From WHSW01 sp963777775 (lineage in GTDB: Bacteria; Actinomycetota; Thermoleophilia; Solirubrobacterales; 70-9), in contig CAVZRL010000009.1 of the NCBI GenBank assembly GCA_963777775.1, positions 1,612,001 through 1,676,000 on the forward strand: DNA of 64,000 nt, written 5' to 3'. How positions within the stretch are numbered: position 1 is the stretch's first letter; every line of letters begins with the position of its first letter. Below the pieces are notes generated by a model. The model made no database searches. It saw only the letters and a program-made list of their open reading frames with translations, and was not told the origin of the DNA. Of the stretch, positions 43,109 through 50,954 are shown piece after piece. The position numbers and the translations under genes are program-made.

Positions 43109-44719
43109 ATGGAAACGTCACTACGGCCGATAATGGGGTCGATGGACAAGGCGACGCCGAGCGCGCATGGCTTCGCGCTCAAGCGGCTCTGGTCGCCCCG
43201 CGAGGGGCGGATCGCCGCCCGTGCAATGGACGGCGATGCGGCCGCTTTCGCCGCGATCTTCGAACGCCACCATCAGGAGCTCTACCGCTACTGCCGCTCG
43301 ATCGTGCGCGATTCCGACGACGCCGAGGACGCGCTGCAGAGCACGATGATGAGCGCGCTGCGCTCGTTGCCCGGAGAGCGCCGCGAAATCGTTCTACGGC
43401 CGTGGCTTTTCAGGGTCGCGCACAACCACGCGATCTCGATCCTGCGTGCGAGGCGCCGCGAGCTCGGTCTCGACCGCGCGCTTGCCGACTCGCGGGCCCC
43501 CGGGTGCGAAGCCGACCTCGAGGCGAGGGCACGACTGAGGCACCTGCTGGCCGACCTCGAGCGGCTCACCGAGCGCCAGCGCGCGGGGCTGACTATGCGC
43601 GAGCTGAGCGGTCTCTCCTTCGAGGAGATCGGCCACGTGCTCGCAATCGCCCCGCAGGCCGCGCGACAGGCGGTCTACGAGGCCCGTATCGCACTTCGCG
43701 AGTTCGAGGAGGGCCGGGAGATGGAGTGTGACGCCGTCTGCGAGCTGATATCCGCCGGCGACCGCCGCGCCCTGCGCGCGCGCCGGATTCGCGCCCATCT
43801 GAGTGGGTGCGCCTCGTGCCGCGAGTTCGACGCTGCGATCGATCGCAGGCAGGCGCACCTGGCGGCCCTCGCGCCACCGCTGGAGGCGGTTGCGGCGGCC
43901 GGTCTGCTGCACTCGATTCTCGGTGCCGCGGGGGCGGCGACAGGCGCCGGCGCAGGCGCCGGCGGCGCGACCACGGCCGCCGGCGTGTTGGGGGCGGGCG
44001 GCAAGGGAATCGGCGCGGCGGCTGCCGCCAAGGCCGCCGGCTCGATCGTCGCCGCGACCGCGATCGGGATCGGTGCCGCCGACCGCGCCGGGCTGATCGA
44101 GACGCCGCTTCCCGGGCCTGAGAACCGTGGCGCCGCCCACGTCGCGCCGGCGGGCGCGGGCCCGAGCCTGCGCCCCGTCGAACCCGTGTCGCCGCCGGCC
44201 CGGGAGACCGCGGGGGTGGGCACCTCAGTTGCGCATTCTCGCCGGGCCCCCGGCAGGCCCGCCCGGGACCGTTCCGGCGGCGGTTCGGATGTCGGCGCCT
44301 CGAACCGGGCCGGCGGACCCCCGGCGCACGCGAACGCGGCCGCCGCGCAGGCTCCACCCTCCGACCTGGGTGCCGGCGGCAACCCGCCCGCGCACTCGAG
44401 CGCCGGCGGCAACCCGCCCGCGCACTCGAGCGCGGCGCGCCCGCGCACCGACGCGGCGGCCCGCCCGCCCACTCGAGCGCCGGCGGCAGCGCCTCGCCGG
44501 GGACGGGCGCGGGCGCGATCTCGGCCGACCCCCCAACGCAGCCGCGCGGCGCCGAGGGCGAGGGCGTTGGCGGTTCCCCATCGCATGCCAACGTTGGCGG
44601 CGGACCGCCGGCGCGGGATCCGACGGACGTCCAGCGGCCGCCAAATAGGTCCTGACCCCGAGGCCTGTCGGCCGTTGTCAGTGACGAGACTGGATCCGAA
44701 CCTAGGAGGACACGAATGA
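43109..44719 (+). CDS. ECF sigma factor with fused zinc finger and long low-complexity tail
   Basis: Region 2 spans about residues 45-110 and region 4 about 145-200 (LSFEEIGHVLAIAPQAARQAVY). A zinc-finger-like H-x3-C-x2-C (His230, Cys234, Cys237) follows, like the zf-HC2 finger of anti-sigma factors, then a hydrophobic Gly/Ala-rich segment (about 252-320) that may span a membrane, and a Gly/Pro/Ser tail. The tail has 30-base tandem repeats. Its sensible frame changes by one base near 44451-44460, and that frame ends at TGA 44653-44655; the annotated uninterrupted frame ends at 44719. The factor thus seems to carry its own regulator. It is followed by a secreted Cys-repeat gene that could be a target. 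Confidence 0.78.
   Translation: METSLRPIMGSMDKATPSAHGFALKRLWSPREGRIAARAMDGDAAAFAAIFERHHQELYRYCRSIVRDSDDAEDALQSTMMSALRSLPGERREIVLRPWLFRVAHNHAISILRARRRELGLDRALADSRAPGCEADLEARARLRHLLADLERLTERQRAGLTMRELSGLSFEEIGHVLAIAPQAARQAVYEARIALREFEEGREMECDAVCELISAGDRRALRARRIRAHLSGCASCREFDAAIDRRQAHLAALAPPLEAVAAAGLLHSILGAAGAATGAGAGAGGATTAAGVLGAGGKGIGAAAAAKAAGSIVAATAIGIGAADRAGLIETPLPGPENRGAAHVAPAGAGPSLRPVEPVSPPARETAGVGTSVAHSRRAPGRPARDRSGGGSDVGASNRAGGPPAHANAAAAQAPPSDLGAGGNPPAHSSAGGNPPAHSSAARPRTDAAARPPTRAPAAAPRRGRARARSRPTPQRSRAAPRARALAVPHRMPTLAADRRRGIRRTSSGRQIGPDPEACRPLSVTRLDPNLGGHE
44371..44430 (+). repeat. Tandem 30-base repeat in the sigma factor tail
   Basis: Two copies of 30 bases (44371-44400 and 44401-44430) differ only at the first base and encode AGGNPPAHSS. 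A degraded third copy (GGPPAHSS in another frame) is at about 44456-44480. Such repeats expand and contract by slippage. Confidence 0.7.
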
Positions 44720-45243
44720 AGCGGGCGAGCATATTCGCTGTCGTCGCGGTGGCTGCGGCGGCGGCGCTGGGTGCAGGCGGCGCTGCGAGCGCAAAGCCGG
44801 GCGCGCCGAAGGCCAATCAGGTCGCCGCGAAGCTCTGCAAGGCCGAGAAGCATGCCGACAAGGCGGCCTTCAAGGCGACCTACGGCAAGCACGCGATGCG
44901 CGAGTGCAAGCGCTCCAACCGCGGCGAGGTCGCGGACGCGATCCGCAACGCGTCCCAGCAGTGCAAGGCGGACCGCGAGGCCGACCCGGCCGCGTTCGCG
45001 GAGGCCTGGGGCAGCGGCCCTAACGCGCACGGCAAGTGCGTCAGCGCCACCGTGCGCGAGCTGGCGATCGAGGAGCCGGTGGAGGAGTTCCAGAACGCCG
45101 CCCGGGCGTGCCGCGATGAGCGCGAGGCCGATCCCGAGGCCTTCGCCGAGAACTACGGCTCCAACCACAACCAGCGCAACGCGTTCGGCAGGTGCGTCTC
45201 AGAGGCGGTGCGCGAGGCTGAGGAGGAGCCTCTCTCCCTCTGA
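44716..45243 (+). CDS. Secreted protein with three Cys-pair repeats
   Basis: This 175-residue protein has a signal peptide (MKRASIFAVVAVAAAAALG...ASA) and three repeats of 35-45 residues. Each has C-K/R-x-E/D-x-x-x-A-D-x-x-A-F-x-x-x-Y/W-G and a second Cys at its end (KLCKAEKHADKAAF, QQCKADREADPAAF, RACRDEREADPEAF; then RECK, GKCVSA, GRCVSE). Each Cys pair probably forms a disulfide. I associate this motif with Thermoleophilia secreted proteins. AGGAGG lies upstream of ATG 44716. It overlaps the uninterrupted sigma factor frame and follows its more likely stop by 60 bases. Confidence 0.78.
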   Translation: MKRASIFAVVAVAAAAALGAGGAASAKPGAPKANQVAAKLCKAEKHADKAAFKATYGKHAMRECKRSNRGEVADAIRNASQQCKADREADPAAFAEAWGSGPNAHGKCVSATVRELAIEEPVEEFQNAARACRDEREADPEAFAENYGSNHNQRNAFGRCVSEAVREAEEEPLSL

Positions 45244-45289
45244 CTCGGCGAGCGTCGGATCGAGGGGCCCGGGCGGGCGCGCCCAGCGT

Positions 45290-45760
45290 TCAGCCGCTCG
45301 GGATCGTGAACAGCGAAGCGGTGCTCGCGGCGAACATCATGTCGCCCTCGATCTTCAACTTCCCGGTCATGAACAGCATCGGCCCGGCGGCGTGTCCGGT
45401 GACCAGGCGGAGGAAATCGGGGGCGCCGATCGTGAACGTGACCCGCGCCGAGTCGGCCGCGAAGCCCTCGCGTACCGTGCAGGCGCCGGACGCGATCACG
45501 GTCTCGTACTCCGCATGGCGGTCGTCGGCATGGCCGCCGATCCGCCACCAGATCACCGCCTCGGTGGCGCCGGCGGCGTCGGCGCGGAAGTGGCGCTCCA
45601 TGCGCTTGAAGACCTCCGCCAGGATTTGCTCCCGGAGCGGGCCCGACATCAGCTCCGCGATCTGCTCGTCGCTCATCGAGGCGAGGTTGCGCGCGAACTC
45701 CTCCGCGTCCACCTGGCCGGTGTCGATCGCCTGCCTCGCGTCGTCCGCCTGCTCGCTCAT
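45290..45760 (-). CDS. SCP2 sterol-transfer-like domain protein
   Basis: The 156-residue protein has a helical N-terminus (TGQVDAEEFARNLASMSDEQIAELMSG) and a C-terminal SCP2-like alpha/beta domain (VIWWRIGGHADDRHAEYETVIASGACTV, then GHAAGPMLFMTGKLKIEGD). SCP2 domains bind lipids and fatty acyl groups. It lies 27 bases downstream of an acyl-CoA dehydrogenase gene on the same strand and is probably cotranscribed, so a role in lipid handling is likely. Confidence 0.82.
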   Translation of the reverse strand: MSEQADDARQAIDTGQVDAEEFARNLASMSDEQIAELMSGPLREQILAEVFKRMERHFRADAAGATEAVIWWRIGGHADDRHAEYETVIASGACTVREGFAADSARVTFTIGAPDFLRLVTGHAAGPMLFMTGKLKIEGDMMFAASTASLFTIPSG

Positions 45761-45787
45761 CGCCGTCTCCTCACCTCGGGGCCGCCC

Positions 45788-47062
45788 CTACTTGACGTGC
45801 ACGCCCGAGATCGCGCGCGAGATCACCAGCCGCTGGATCTCTGAGGTGCCCTCGAAGATGTCGTAGATCTTCGCGTCGCGGTGCATGCGCTCGACCGGGA
45901 ACTCGCGCGTGTAGCCGTTGCCGCCGAGGATCTGGATCGCGCGCTCGGTGGCCCAGGTCGCGACCTCGCCGGACTTGAGCTTCGACATCGAGCCCTCCGC
46001 GTTCGTGAACGGGACCTGGTTGCGACCCATCCACGCCGCCCGCCAGACCAGCAGTCGAGCGGCATCGATCTCGGTCTTGACGTCGGCGAGCGTGAACGCG
46101 ATCGCCTGGTTCTCGATGATCGCGCGGCCGAACTGCTGCCGCTCCTTGGCGTAGTCGAGCGCGTACTCGTAGGCGGCGCGGGCGATCCCGAGCGCCTGCG
46201 CGCCGACGGTCGGGCGGCTCGCCTCGAAGGTCTGCATCGCCGCCTGCGACTGGCTGCGCTTGCCCTCGCGGGCGCCGGCGAGCCGCTCGTCGAGGCGCTC
46301 CTTGCCGCCGAGCAGGCACGAGCCCGGGACCCGGCAGTCGTCGAGGTGGACGTCGGCGGTGTGCGAGGCGCGCAGACCGTGCTTGCGGACCTTCGTCCCC
46401 TGCTCACACCCCTTGGTCCCCGGCGGGATCACGAAGGCCGCGTGTCCGCGCGAGCCGAGCTCGCGGTCGACCGAGGCGATCACCACGTGCACGTCGGCGA
46501 TCCCGCCGTTCGTTGCCCACGCCTTCTGCCCGTTGAGCACCCACTCGTCGGCGCCCTCGTCGTAGCGGGCGCTGGTCCGGATCGCGGCGACGTCGGAACC
46601 CGCGTCGGGCTCGGAGGAGCAGAACGCCGCGACCTTCGGCTCGTCGGCGGTCCCGAAGCAGCGCGGGATCCACTCGCCGTTCTGCTCGGGCGTGCCCTGG
46701 CCGAAGATCGCCGCGACCGCGAGCGAGGTCCCCATGATCGACATCCCGATCCCGCCGTCGCCCCAGAACAGTTCCTCGTTGACGATCGGCAGCGTGAGCC
46801 CGGACTGGTCGAGCCAGAACTGGGCCAGCCCCTCGTACCCGTAGAGCCCGATCTTCGCCGCCTCCTGGATCACCGGCCACGGCGTCTCCTCGCGCTCGTC
46901 CCACTCCGCGGCGGCCGGCCGGATCACGTCGGCGGCGAAGCCGTGGACCCAGTCGCGGATGTCCTTCTGGTCCTGGGTCAGCTCGAGGGTGAAGGCGGGA
47001 CCGGAGTCCGGGGCGGACTCACCCGCGGCCTGCTCGGCGAGGTCGTCGGTGGTAGCGCTCAA
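45788..47062 (-). CDS. Acyl-CoA dehydrogenase family protein
   Basis: The 424-residue flavoprotein has the complete acyl-CoA dehydrogenase layout: helical N-terminus, beta barrel (CSSEPDAGSDVAAIRTSA, VLNGQKAWATNG) and C-terminal helices ending IYDIFEGTSEIQRLVISRAI, where the Glu of FEGTSEIQ is the catalytic base in most members. It oxidises acyl-CoA thioesters, chain length unknown. TTG 47062 is the start, with AGGAG upstream. Upstream at 47079-47100 is a palindrome matching the one in front of the MerR-family gene, so it is probably regulated by that protein. A divergent alpha/beta hydrolase shares the region. Confidence 0.88.
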   Translation of the reverse strand: MSATTDDLAEQAAGESAPDSGPAFTLELTQDQKDIRDWVHGFAADVIRPAAAEWDEREETPWPVIQEAAKIGLYGYEGLAQFWLDQSGLTLPIVNEELFWGDGGIGMSIMGTSLAVAAIFGQGTPEQNGEWIPRCFGTADEPKVAAFCSSEPDAGSDVAAIRTSARYDEGADEWVLNGQKAWATNGGIADVHVVIASVDRELGSRGHAAFVIPPGTKGCEQGTKVRKHGLRASHTADVHLDDCRVPGSCLLGGKERLDERLAGAREGKRSQSQAAMQTFEASRPTVGAQALGIARAAYEYALDYAKERQQFGRAIIENQAIAFTLADVKTEIDAARLLVWRAAWMGRNQVPFTNAEGSMSKLKSGEVATWATERAIQILGGNGYTREFPVERMHRDAKIYDIFEGTSEIQRLVISRAISGVHVK

Positions 47063-47078
47063 GGCTCGTTGCTCCTAA

Positions 47079-47100
47079 TACGACATCGGATTATGTAACA
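47079..47100. promoter_or_regulatory. Operator-like palindrome, MerR-family site 2
   Basis: TACGACAT-N6-ATGTAACA matches site 1 in front of the MerR-family gene at 16 of 22 positions, with the same six-base spacer and CGG at its start. On the minus strand CATAAT within this site could be the -10 of the acyl-CoA dehydrogenase promoter. It lies between two divergent genes, so it can control both. Confidence 0.6.
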
Positions 47101-47128
47101 TCGGCAAGAGTAGGGGTTACCCAAGTCG

Positions 47129-48025
47129 ATGTCAACGCACGAAGAGATCGAGCTGCACGGTCACCGGGTCTGCTTTCGCCATCGCGGCGAGGGCCCGCTG
47201 GTGGTCCTGATCCACGGGATCACCGGGCGCTCGGACCAGTGGGATCCCGCGATCGAGCGTCTGATCGCCGAGCACACCGTGCTCGCGCCCGACCTGCTCG
47301 GCCACGGCGAGTCGGCAAAGCCGCGCGGGGACTACTCGCTGGGCGCCTACGCGAGCGCGGTCCGCGACACCATGGTCGCCCTCGGTCACGAGCGGGCGAC
47401 GATCGTCGGCCACTCTCTCGGCGGCGGGATCGCGATGCAGTTCGCCTACCAGTTCCCGGAGCGCTGCGAGCGCCTCGTCCTGGTCTCCAGCGGCGGGCTC
47501 GGGCGCGAGGTTCACCCGCTGCTTCGCGCCGCGACCCTGCCCGGCTCGGAGCTGGTCCTGCCACTGCTGGTGCACTCGCGCCTGCTCGCGGTAGGCGAAG
47601 CGGTCGCCGGGGCGCTCGGCCTGCTGCGGCTGAAGCTGGGGACCGATCTCGACGAGTTCGCGCGCGGCTATGCGTCGCTAAACGATGCCGAGGCACGCTC
47701 GGCGTTCATCCACACGATGCGCGCGGTGCTCGACCCCGGCGGCCAGCGGGTGAGCGCGCTCGACCGTCTTTACCTGGCCCAGTCGATGCCGTCGCTGATC
47801 GTCTGGGGTGCCGCCGACCCGATCATCCCGGTCGAGCACGCTCGCGTCGCCCACGAGGCGATGCCGGGCAGCCGCCTCGAGCTGTTCGAGGGCGCCGGCC
47901 ACTTCCCCCAGCTCGAGCGGCCGGCGGAGTTCGCGCGGCTGCTGATCGAGTTCATCGCCGGGTCCGAGCCCGCCGACCTCGACACGCAGACGATGCGCGA
48001 GCGGCTCACGGTCGGCGCGGCCTAG
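47129..48025 (+). CDS. Alpha/beta fold hydrolase
   Basis: The 298-residue protein is a typical alpha/beta hydrolase. LIHGITG holds the oxyanion loop, GHSLGGG the nucleophile Ser, WGAADPIIP the acid and GHFPQLE the catalytic His. Family members cleave esters, thioesters or C-C bonds. ATG 47129 has only a weak ribosome site. It is divergent from the acyl-CoA dehydrogenase gene with the MerR-type operator between, which suggests a role in the same lipid pathway. Its stop overlaps the convergent MerR-family gene end. Confidence 0.85.
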   Translation: MSTHEEIELHGHRVCFRHRGEGPLVVLIHGITGRSDQWDPAIERLIAEHTVLAPDLLGHGESAKPRGDYSLGAYASAVRDTMVALGHERATIVGHSLGGGIAMQFAYQFPERCERLVLVSSGGLGREVHPLLRAATLPGSELVLPLLVHSRLLAVGEAVAGALGLLRLKLGTDLDEFARGYASLNDAEARSAFIHTMRAVLDPGGQRVSALDRLYLAQSMPSLIVWGAADPIIPVEHARVAHEAMPGSRLELFEGAGHFPQLERPAEFARLLIEFIAGSEPADLDTQTMRERLTVGAA

Positions 48026-48765
48026 CACGAGCGCCGCTTGCGGATTCGCTCGGCCTCGCGACCAACCTGCTTCTCGACCGACTCGGTCATCACGAGCTGG
48101 AACATCGCCAGCAGCGAGTCGGAGGCGAGCGGGCGCAGGCGCTCGAGCGCCTCGCGGACCTCGGGCAGGTCGTGCTCGGGCCGACCCTCGTCCTCGAACG
48201 GCTTCCAGACCCGCTGCACGAACAGCTCCACGAACGCCTTCGCGACCGCACCGGCGTGCTTGCGGATCTCGCCGGCCACCTCGAGCGCGGCCTCGGCGGG
48301 GATCCCGAGCGCGGCCAGCTCGGCGCTCGCCCGGCCTAGGGTCGGGCTCAGCTCCTCGTAATTGCCGTCGGGCAGCGGCCGCAGGATCCCGAGCCGCTCG
48401 GCCTTGCGGAGCAGCCGCGGCGCCGTCTCGCCCGCTTGCCAGCGCTCCGCCAGCTCGGCGGCGCTGACGATCTGGGGCTGTTCGTCCTCGAACGGCGCCT
48501 TGACCGCGCGGGTGAACCTCAAGACCTCCTCGGACGAGCCGCCGGCGCTCTCGAGCAGGCGCGAGATCGCCTCGAGCTTGAAGCCGTCGGCCTGCAGCTC
48601 GCGGATCAGCTCGATCCGCCGCTCGTGCTCGGGGCCGTAGTAGCCGGTCCGGCCGCGGACCTGGGGCGGAGGCAGAAGGGCGCGCGACTGGTGGGCGCGG
48701 ATGTTGCGCACGGTCATCCCGGTCCGCCGCGCCAGCTCGTCGATCGTCAGCTCATCGGTCGCCAT
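48022..48765 (-). CDS. MerR-family transcriptional regulator
   Basis: The 247-residue regulator has an N-terminal MerR helix-turn-helix (ELTIDELARRTGMTVRNIRAHQSRALLPPPQVRGRTGYY is the DNA-binding part in pieces), the wing, and a long dimerisation helix, followed by a C-terminal helical domain of about 150 residues. That domain lacks metal-binding Cys and probably senses an acyl or lipid ligand, in line with its neighbours. ATG 48765 is the start. A perfect palindrome lies 22-43 bases upstream, so it is probably autoregulated, and a matching site precedes the acyl-CoA dehydrogenase gene. Confidence 0.86.
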   Translation of the reverse strand: MATDELTIDELARRTGMTVRNIRAHQSRALLPPPQVRGRTGYYGPEHERRIELIRELQADGFKLEAISRLLESAGGSSEEVLRFTRAVKAPFEDEQPQIVSAAELAERWQAGETAPRLLRKAERLGILRPLPDGNYEELSPTLGRASAELAALGIPAEAALEVAGEIRKHAGAVAKAFVELFVQRVWKPFEDEGRPEHDLPEVREALERLRPLASDSLLAMFQLVMTESVEKQVGREAERIRKRRSC

Positions 48766-48786
48766 CCGTGCTGAGTCTACGTGCGA

Positions 48787-48808
48787 TGTGACATCGGCAG
48801 ATGTCACA
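48787..48808. promoter_or_regulatory. Perfect palindrome, MerR-family site 1
   Basis: TGTGACAT-CGGCAG-ATGTCACA: eight-base arms match perfectly around a six-base spacer. It lies 22-43 bases upstream of the MerR-family start and overlaps the stop codon of the metallophosphoesterase gene. It is the probable operator for autoregulation. Confidence 0.7.
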
Positions 48809-49919
48809 TGGGAGAGTCCGCGCCGAGCTCGTCGCGGCTCAACCCGTCGAGCGTGTGGCGCAGCTCCGGCTCGCCTGCTTCGTCGACGACGCAGATGCTG
48901 CCGGGCCAGTAGGCGCTCTCGGCCGCTGTCGCGCCGAGCAGGCCGGGGGCGTGGACCCAGCTCCCCGTGTTGAGCAGCCGGGTTGGGCCCTGGACTCGCG
49001 CCGTCCCGCGGCGGTGGGTGTGACCAAAGATCAGATGGCGCGCGCCGATCGCCAGCCGCTCGGCGACCTCCGCCATCGCCTCGAAGCCCGCCTCGGCGAT
49101 CGCCGAGGCCGAGAGGTCGGAGCGCACCGGGCCGAGGCCGAGGCGGTTGGCGACGCCGACCGCTCCCGGGACCGCGACCGAGCCGAGCAGCCAGCCGCGC
49201 AGCCGTGCCGAGGGCGTATCGCCGCCGCCGAGCATCTGCCAGATCCTGGTCGAGGGACTGGCGTCGCGGCGGCGGCCTCGCGCGGTCGCCTGCGCGAGCT
49301 CGTAGAGGAAGGCGTAGACCGGGATCTGGACGCGCTCGTACTCCTCGACGTCGTGGGTGCTGCGCTCGTCGGGAGGCGCGAGCGGGTCCTGACCGCCGCT
49401 TGGCAGGCCCAGCACCCGCTCGACCATCGCCAGGCCGAGGCGCTCGATCGTCGGCACGGTCAGGAACCGGTCGAGGTAGTGGCCGTGGGTCGCGTAGACG
49501 TCCTCTCGCAGCCACAGCCCGGGATAGGCGAACCGGGGCTTGGCGGGGGCCGCCAGCTCTGCGACTGCCTCGAACGCCGTTCCCTCGGGTGATCCGCTCT
49601 GCTCGAGCCCGAGCGACGGTGACCCGTCCAGCCCCCGGCGCTCGAGCCAGGGCTCGATCAGGTGGTGGTCGTGGTTGCCGGGCACGATCACCAGCTCGCG
49701 CCCGGCGAACGCCTCGCCGATCCCGGCCAGGGCGGGGGCGCAGGCTTCGAGAACCTCGGTCAGGGGGCGGTCGCGGAGCTCGAGCACGTCACCGAGCAGG
49801 ACGAGCCGGTCGACGTCCTCGAGCTCGGCCAGGAGCAGCTCCCGGAAGCTCTCGCGACGCGCCAGGTCACCACCGCTGCCCAGCCCGAGGTGGAGGTCGG
49901 AGATCACCGCGGTGCGCAC
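48804..49919 (-). CDS. Metallophosphoesterase
   Basis: The 371-residue protein belongs to the calcineurin-like phosphoesterases. Metal-binding motifs are visible: VISDLHLG (Asp8, His10), LLGDVLEL, PGNHDHHL, ATHGHYL and FGHTHRRG. The substrate is unknown; homologues act on nucleotides, phospholipid-like compounds or proteins. The start is GTG 49919 at ARVRTAV; the longer frame to 50237 runs into the divergent RDD gene and is rejected. It is upstream of the MerR-family gene with 38 bases between and may be cotranscribed with it. Confidence 0.82.
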   Translation of the reverse strand: MRTAVISDLHLGLGSGGDLARRESFRELLLAELEDVDRLVLLGDVLELRDRPLTEVLEACAPALAGIGEAFAGRELVIVPGNHDHHLIEPWLERRGLDGSPSLGLEQSGSPEGTAFEAVAELAAPAKPRFAYPGLWLREDVYATHGHYLDRFLTVPTIERLGLAMVERVLGLPSGGQDPLAPPDERSTHDVEEYERVQIPVYAFLYELAQATARGRRRDASPSTRIWQMLGGGDTPSARLRGWLLGSVAVPGAVGVANRLGLGPVRSDLSASAIAEAGFEAMAEVAERLAIGARHLIFGHTHRRGTARVQGPTRLLNTGSWVHAPGLLGATAAESAYWPGSICVVDEAGEPELRHTLDGLSRDELGADSPM

Positions 49920-49977
49920 GCGGGCATGGTTCCGACCGTCGCGGACGCGAGACCAGCGGCGACTAGGGTTAGGGGCG

Positions 49978-50943
49978 ATGGCAGCCCCCGAGCCACCCGC
50001 CCCGCGATCCTCGCCGCTCGCGAGCCTGCTCGGCGCCGGCGCACGCAGCGCCGAGCGGGTGGCCGCAGCGACCGGGATCGACGAGGCGGTCGAGCGCACG
50101 ACCGAGGAGGCGATCGTGCGGGCGCTCGAGAGCCCCGCGGTCGAGCGCGCGATCGTCCGCGTGCTCGAGAGCGAGGCGGCGCAGGAGGCGCTCGAGCGAA
50201 CCCTCTCCAGCCCCGCGGTCGAGCGGGCGGCGGTCAAGGTCCTCGACTCCGAGCTGGTCGACGACGTCTGGGATCACCTGCTCGCCTCCGACGAGGCCCA
50301 GAGGCTGGTCGAGCGGATCGCGGAGGCGCCCGAGGTCCGGGCCGCGATCGCCGCCCAGGGCGTCGGGCTGATCGGCGACCTCGGACGCCAGATGCGGGGG
50401 ATCACCGAGCGGCTCGACGCCGGGCTCGAGCGGCTGGTCCGCAGGCTGCTGCGCAAGCCGCAGCGGGCCGAGCCGACCGAGCACGTCGGGCTCGTAACGC
50501 GGGCGCTCGCCTTCGGGCTCGACCTGGTGATCCTGAACAGCGTCTTCCTGCTCAGCATCGCCGTGCTGTCGGCGATCTTCGGCACCGCCGACAGCGGCTT
50601 ATCCGGGGACTCGTCGCCGCGCTCGGGGCGGTCGGATGGATCCTCGCCGCGTCCGCCTACCTGCTCACCTTCTGGTCGCTTGCCGGCGAGACCCCGGGGA
50701 TGCGCTTTCTCTCGATCGAGATCGAGGACTACGACGGCTCGCGGAGGCTCGGATTTCGCCGCGCATGGCGGCGCCTCGGCGGCGTCGTCCTGGCGGCGAT
50801 CCCGCTCGGTCTCGGCTTCCTCGGCATACTCACGCGCGATGACCGCCGCGGCTGGCCGGATCGCCGCGCGGGCACGGACGTGATCGCCGTCAATCCGCGA
50901 GATCGCGCCCTGGGCGACCGGCAAGGGCACGGAGGCCAAATAG
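49978..50943 (+). pseudogene. RDD-family membrane protein, frameshifted
   Basis: Joined over two shifts, this encodes about 320 residues. The N-terminal half is helical with repeats of A/SPAVERAxVxVLxSE (residues about 40-95). An RDD-type membrane domain follows: ALAFGLDLVILNSVFLLSIAVLSAIFG, then AAVGWILAASAYLLTFWSLAGETPGMRFL, the YDGSRRLGFRRAWRR loop and a third helix. One base appears missing near 50597-50601 and one extra near 50895-50899; the corrected frame ends EIAPWATGKGTEAK at TAG 50941-50943. ATG 49978 is the start. Without correction the frame fuses into the aldehyde dehydrogenase gene. The role is unknown. Confidence 0.75.
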
Positions 50944-50954
50944 ACTCCCCGCCG

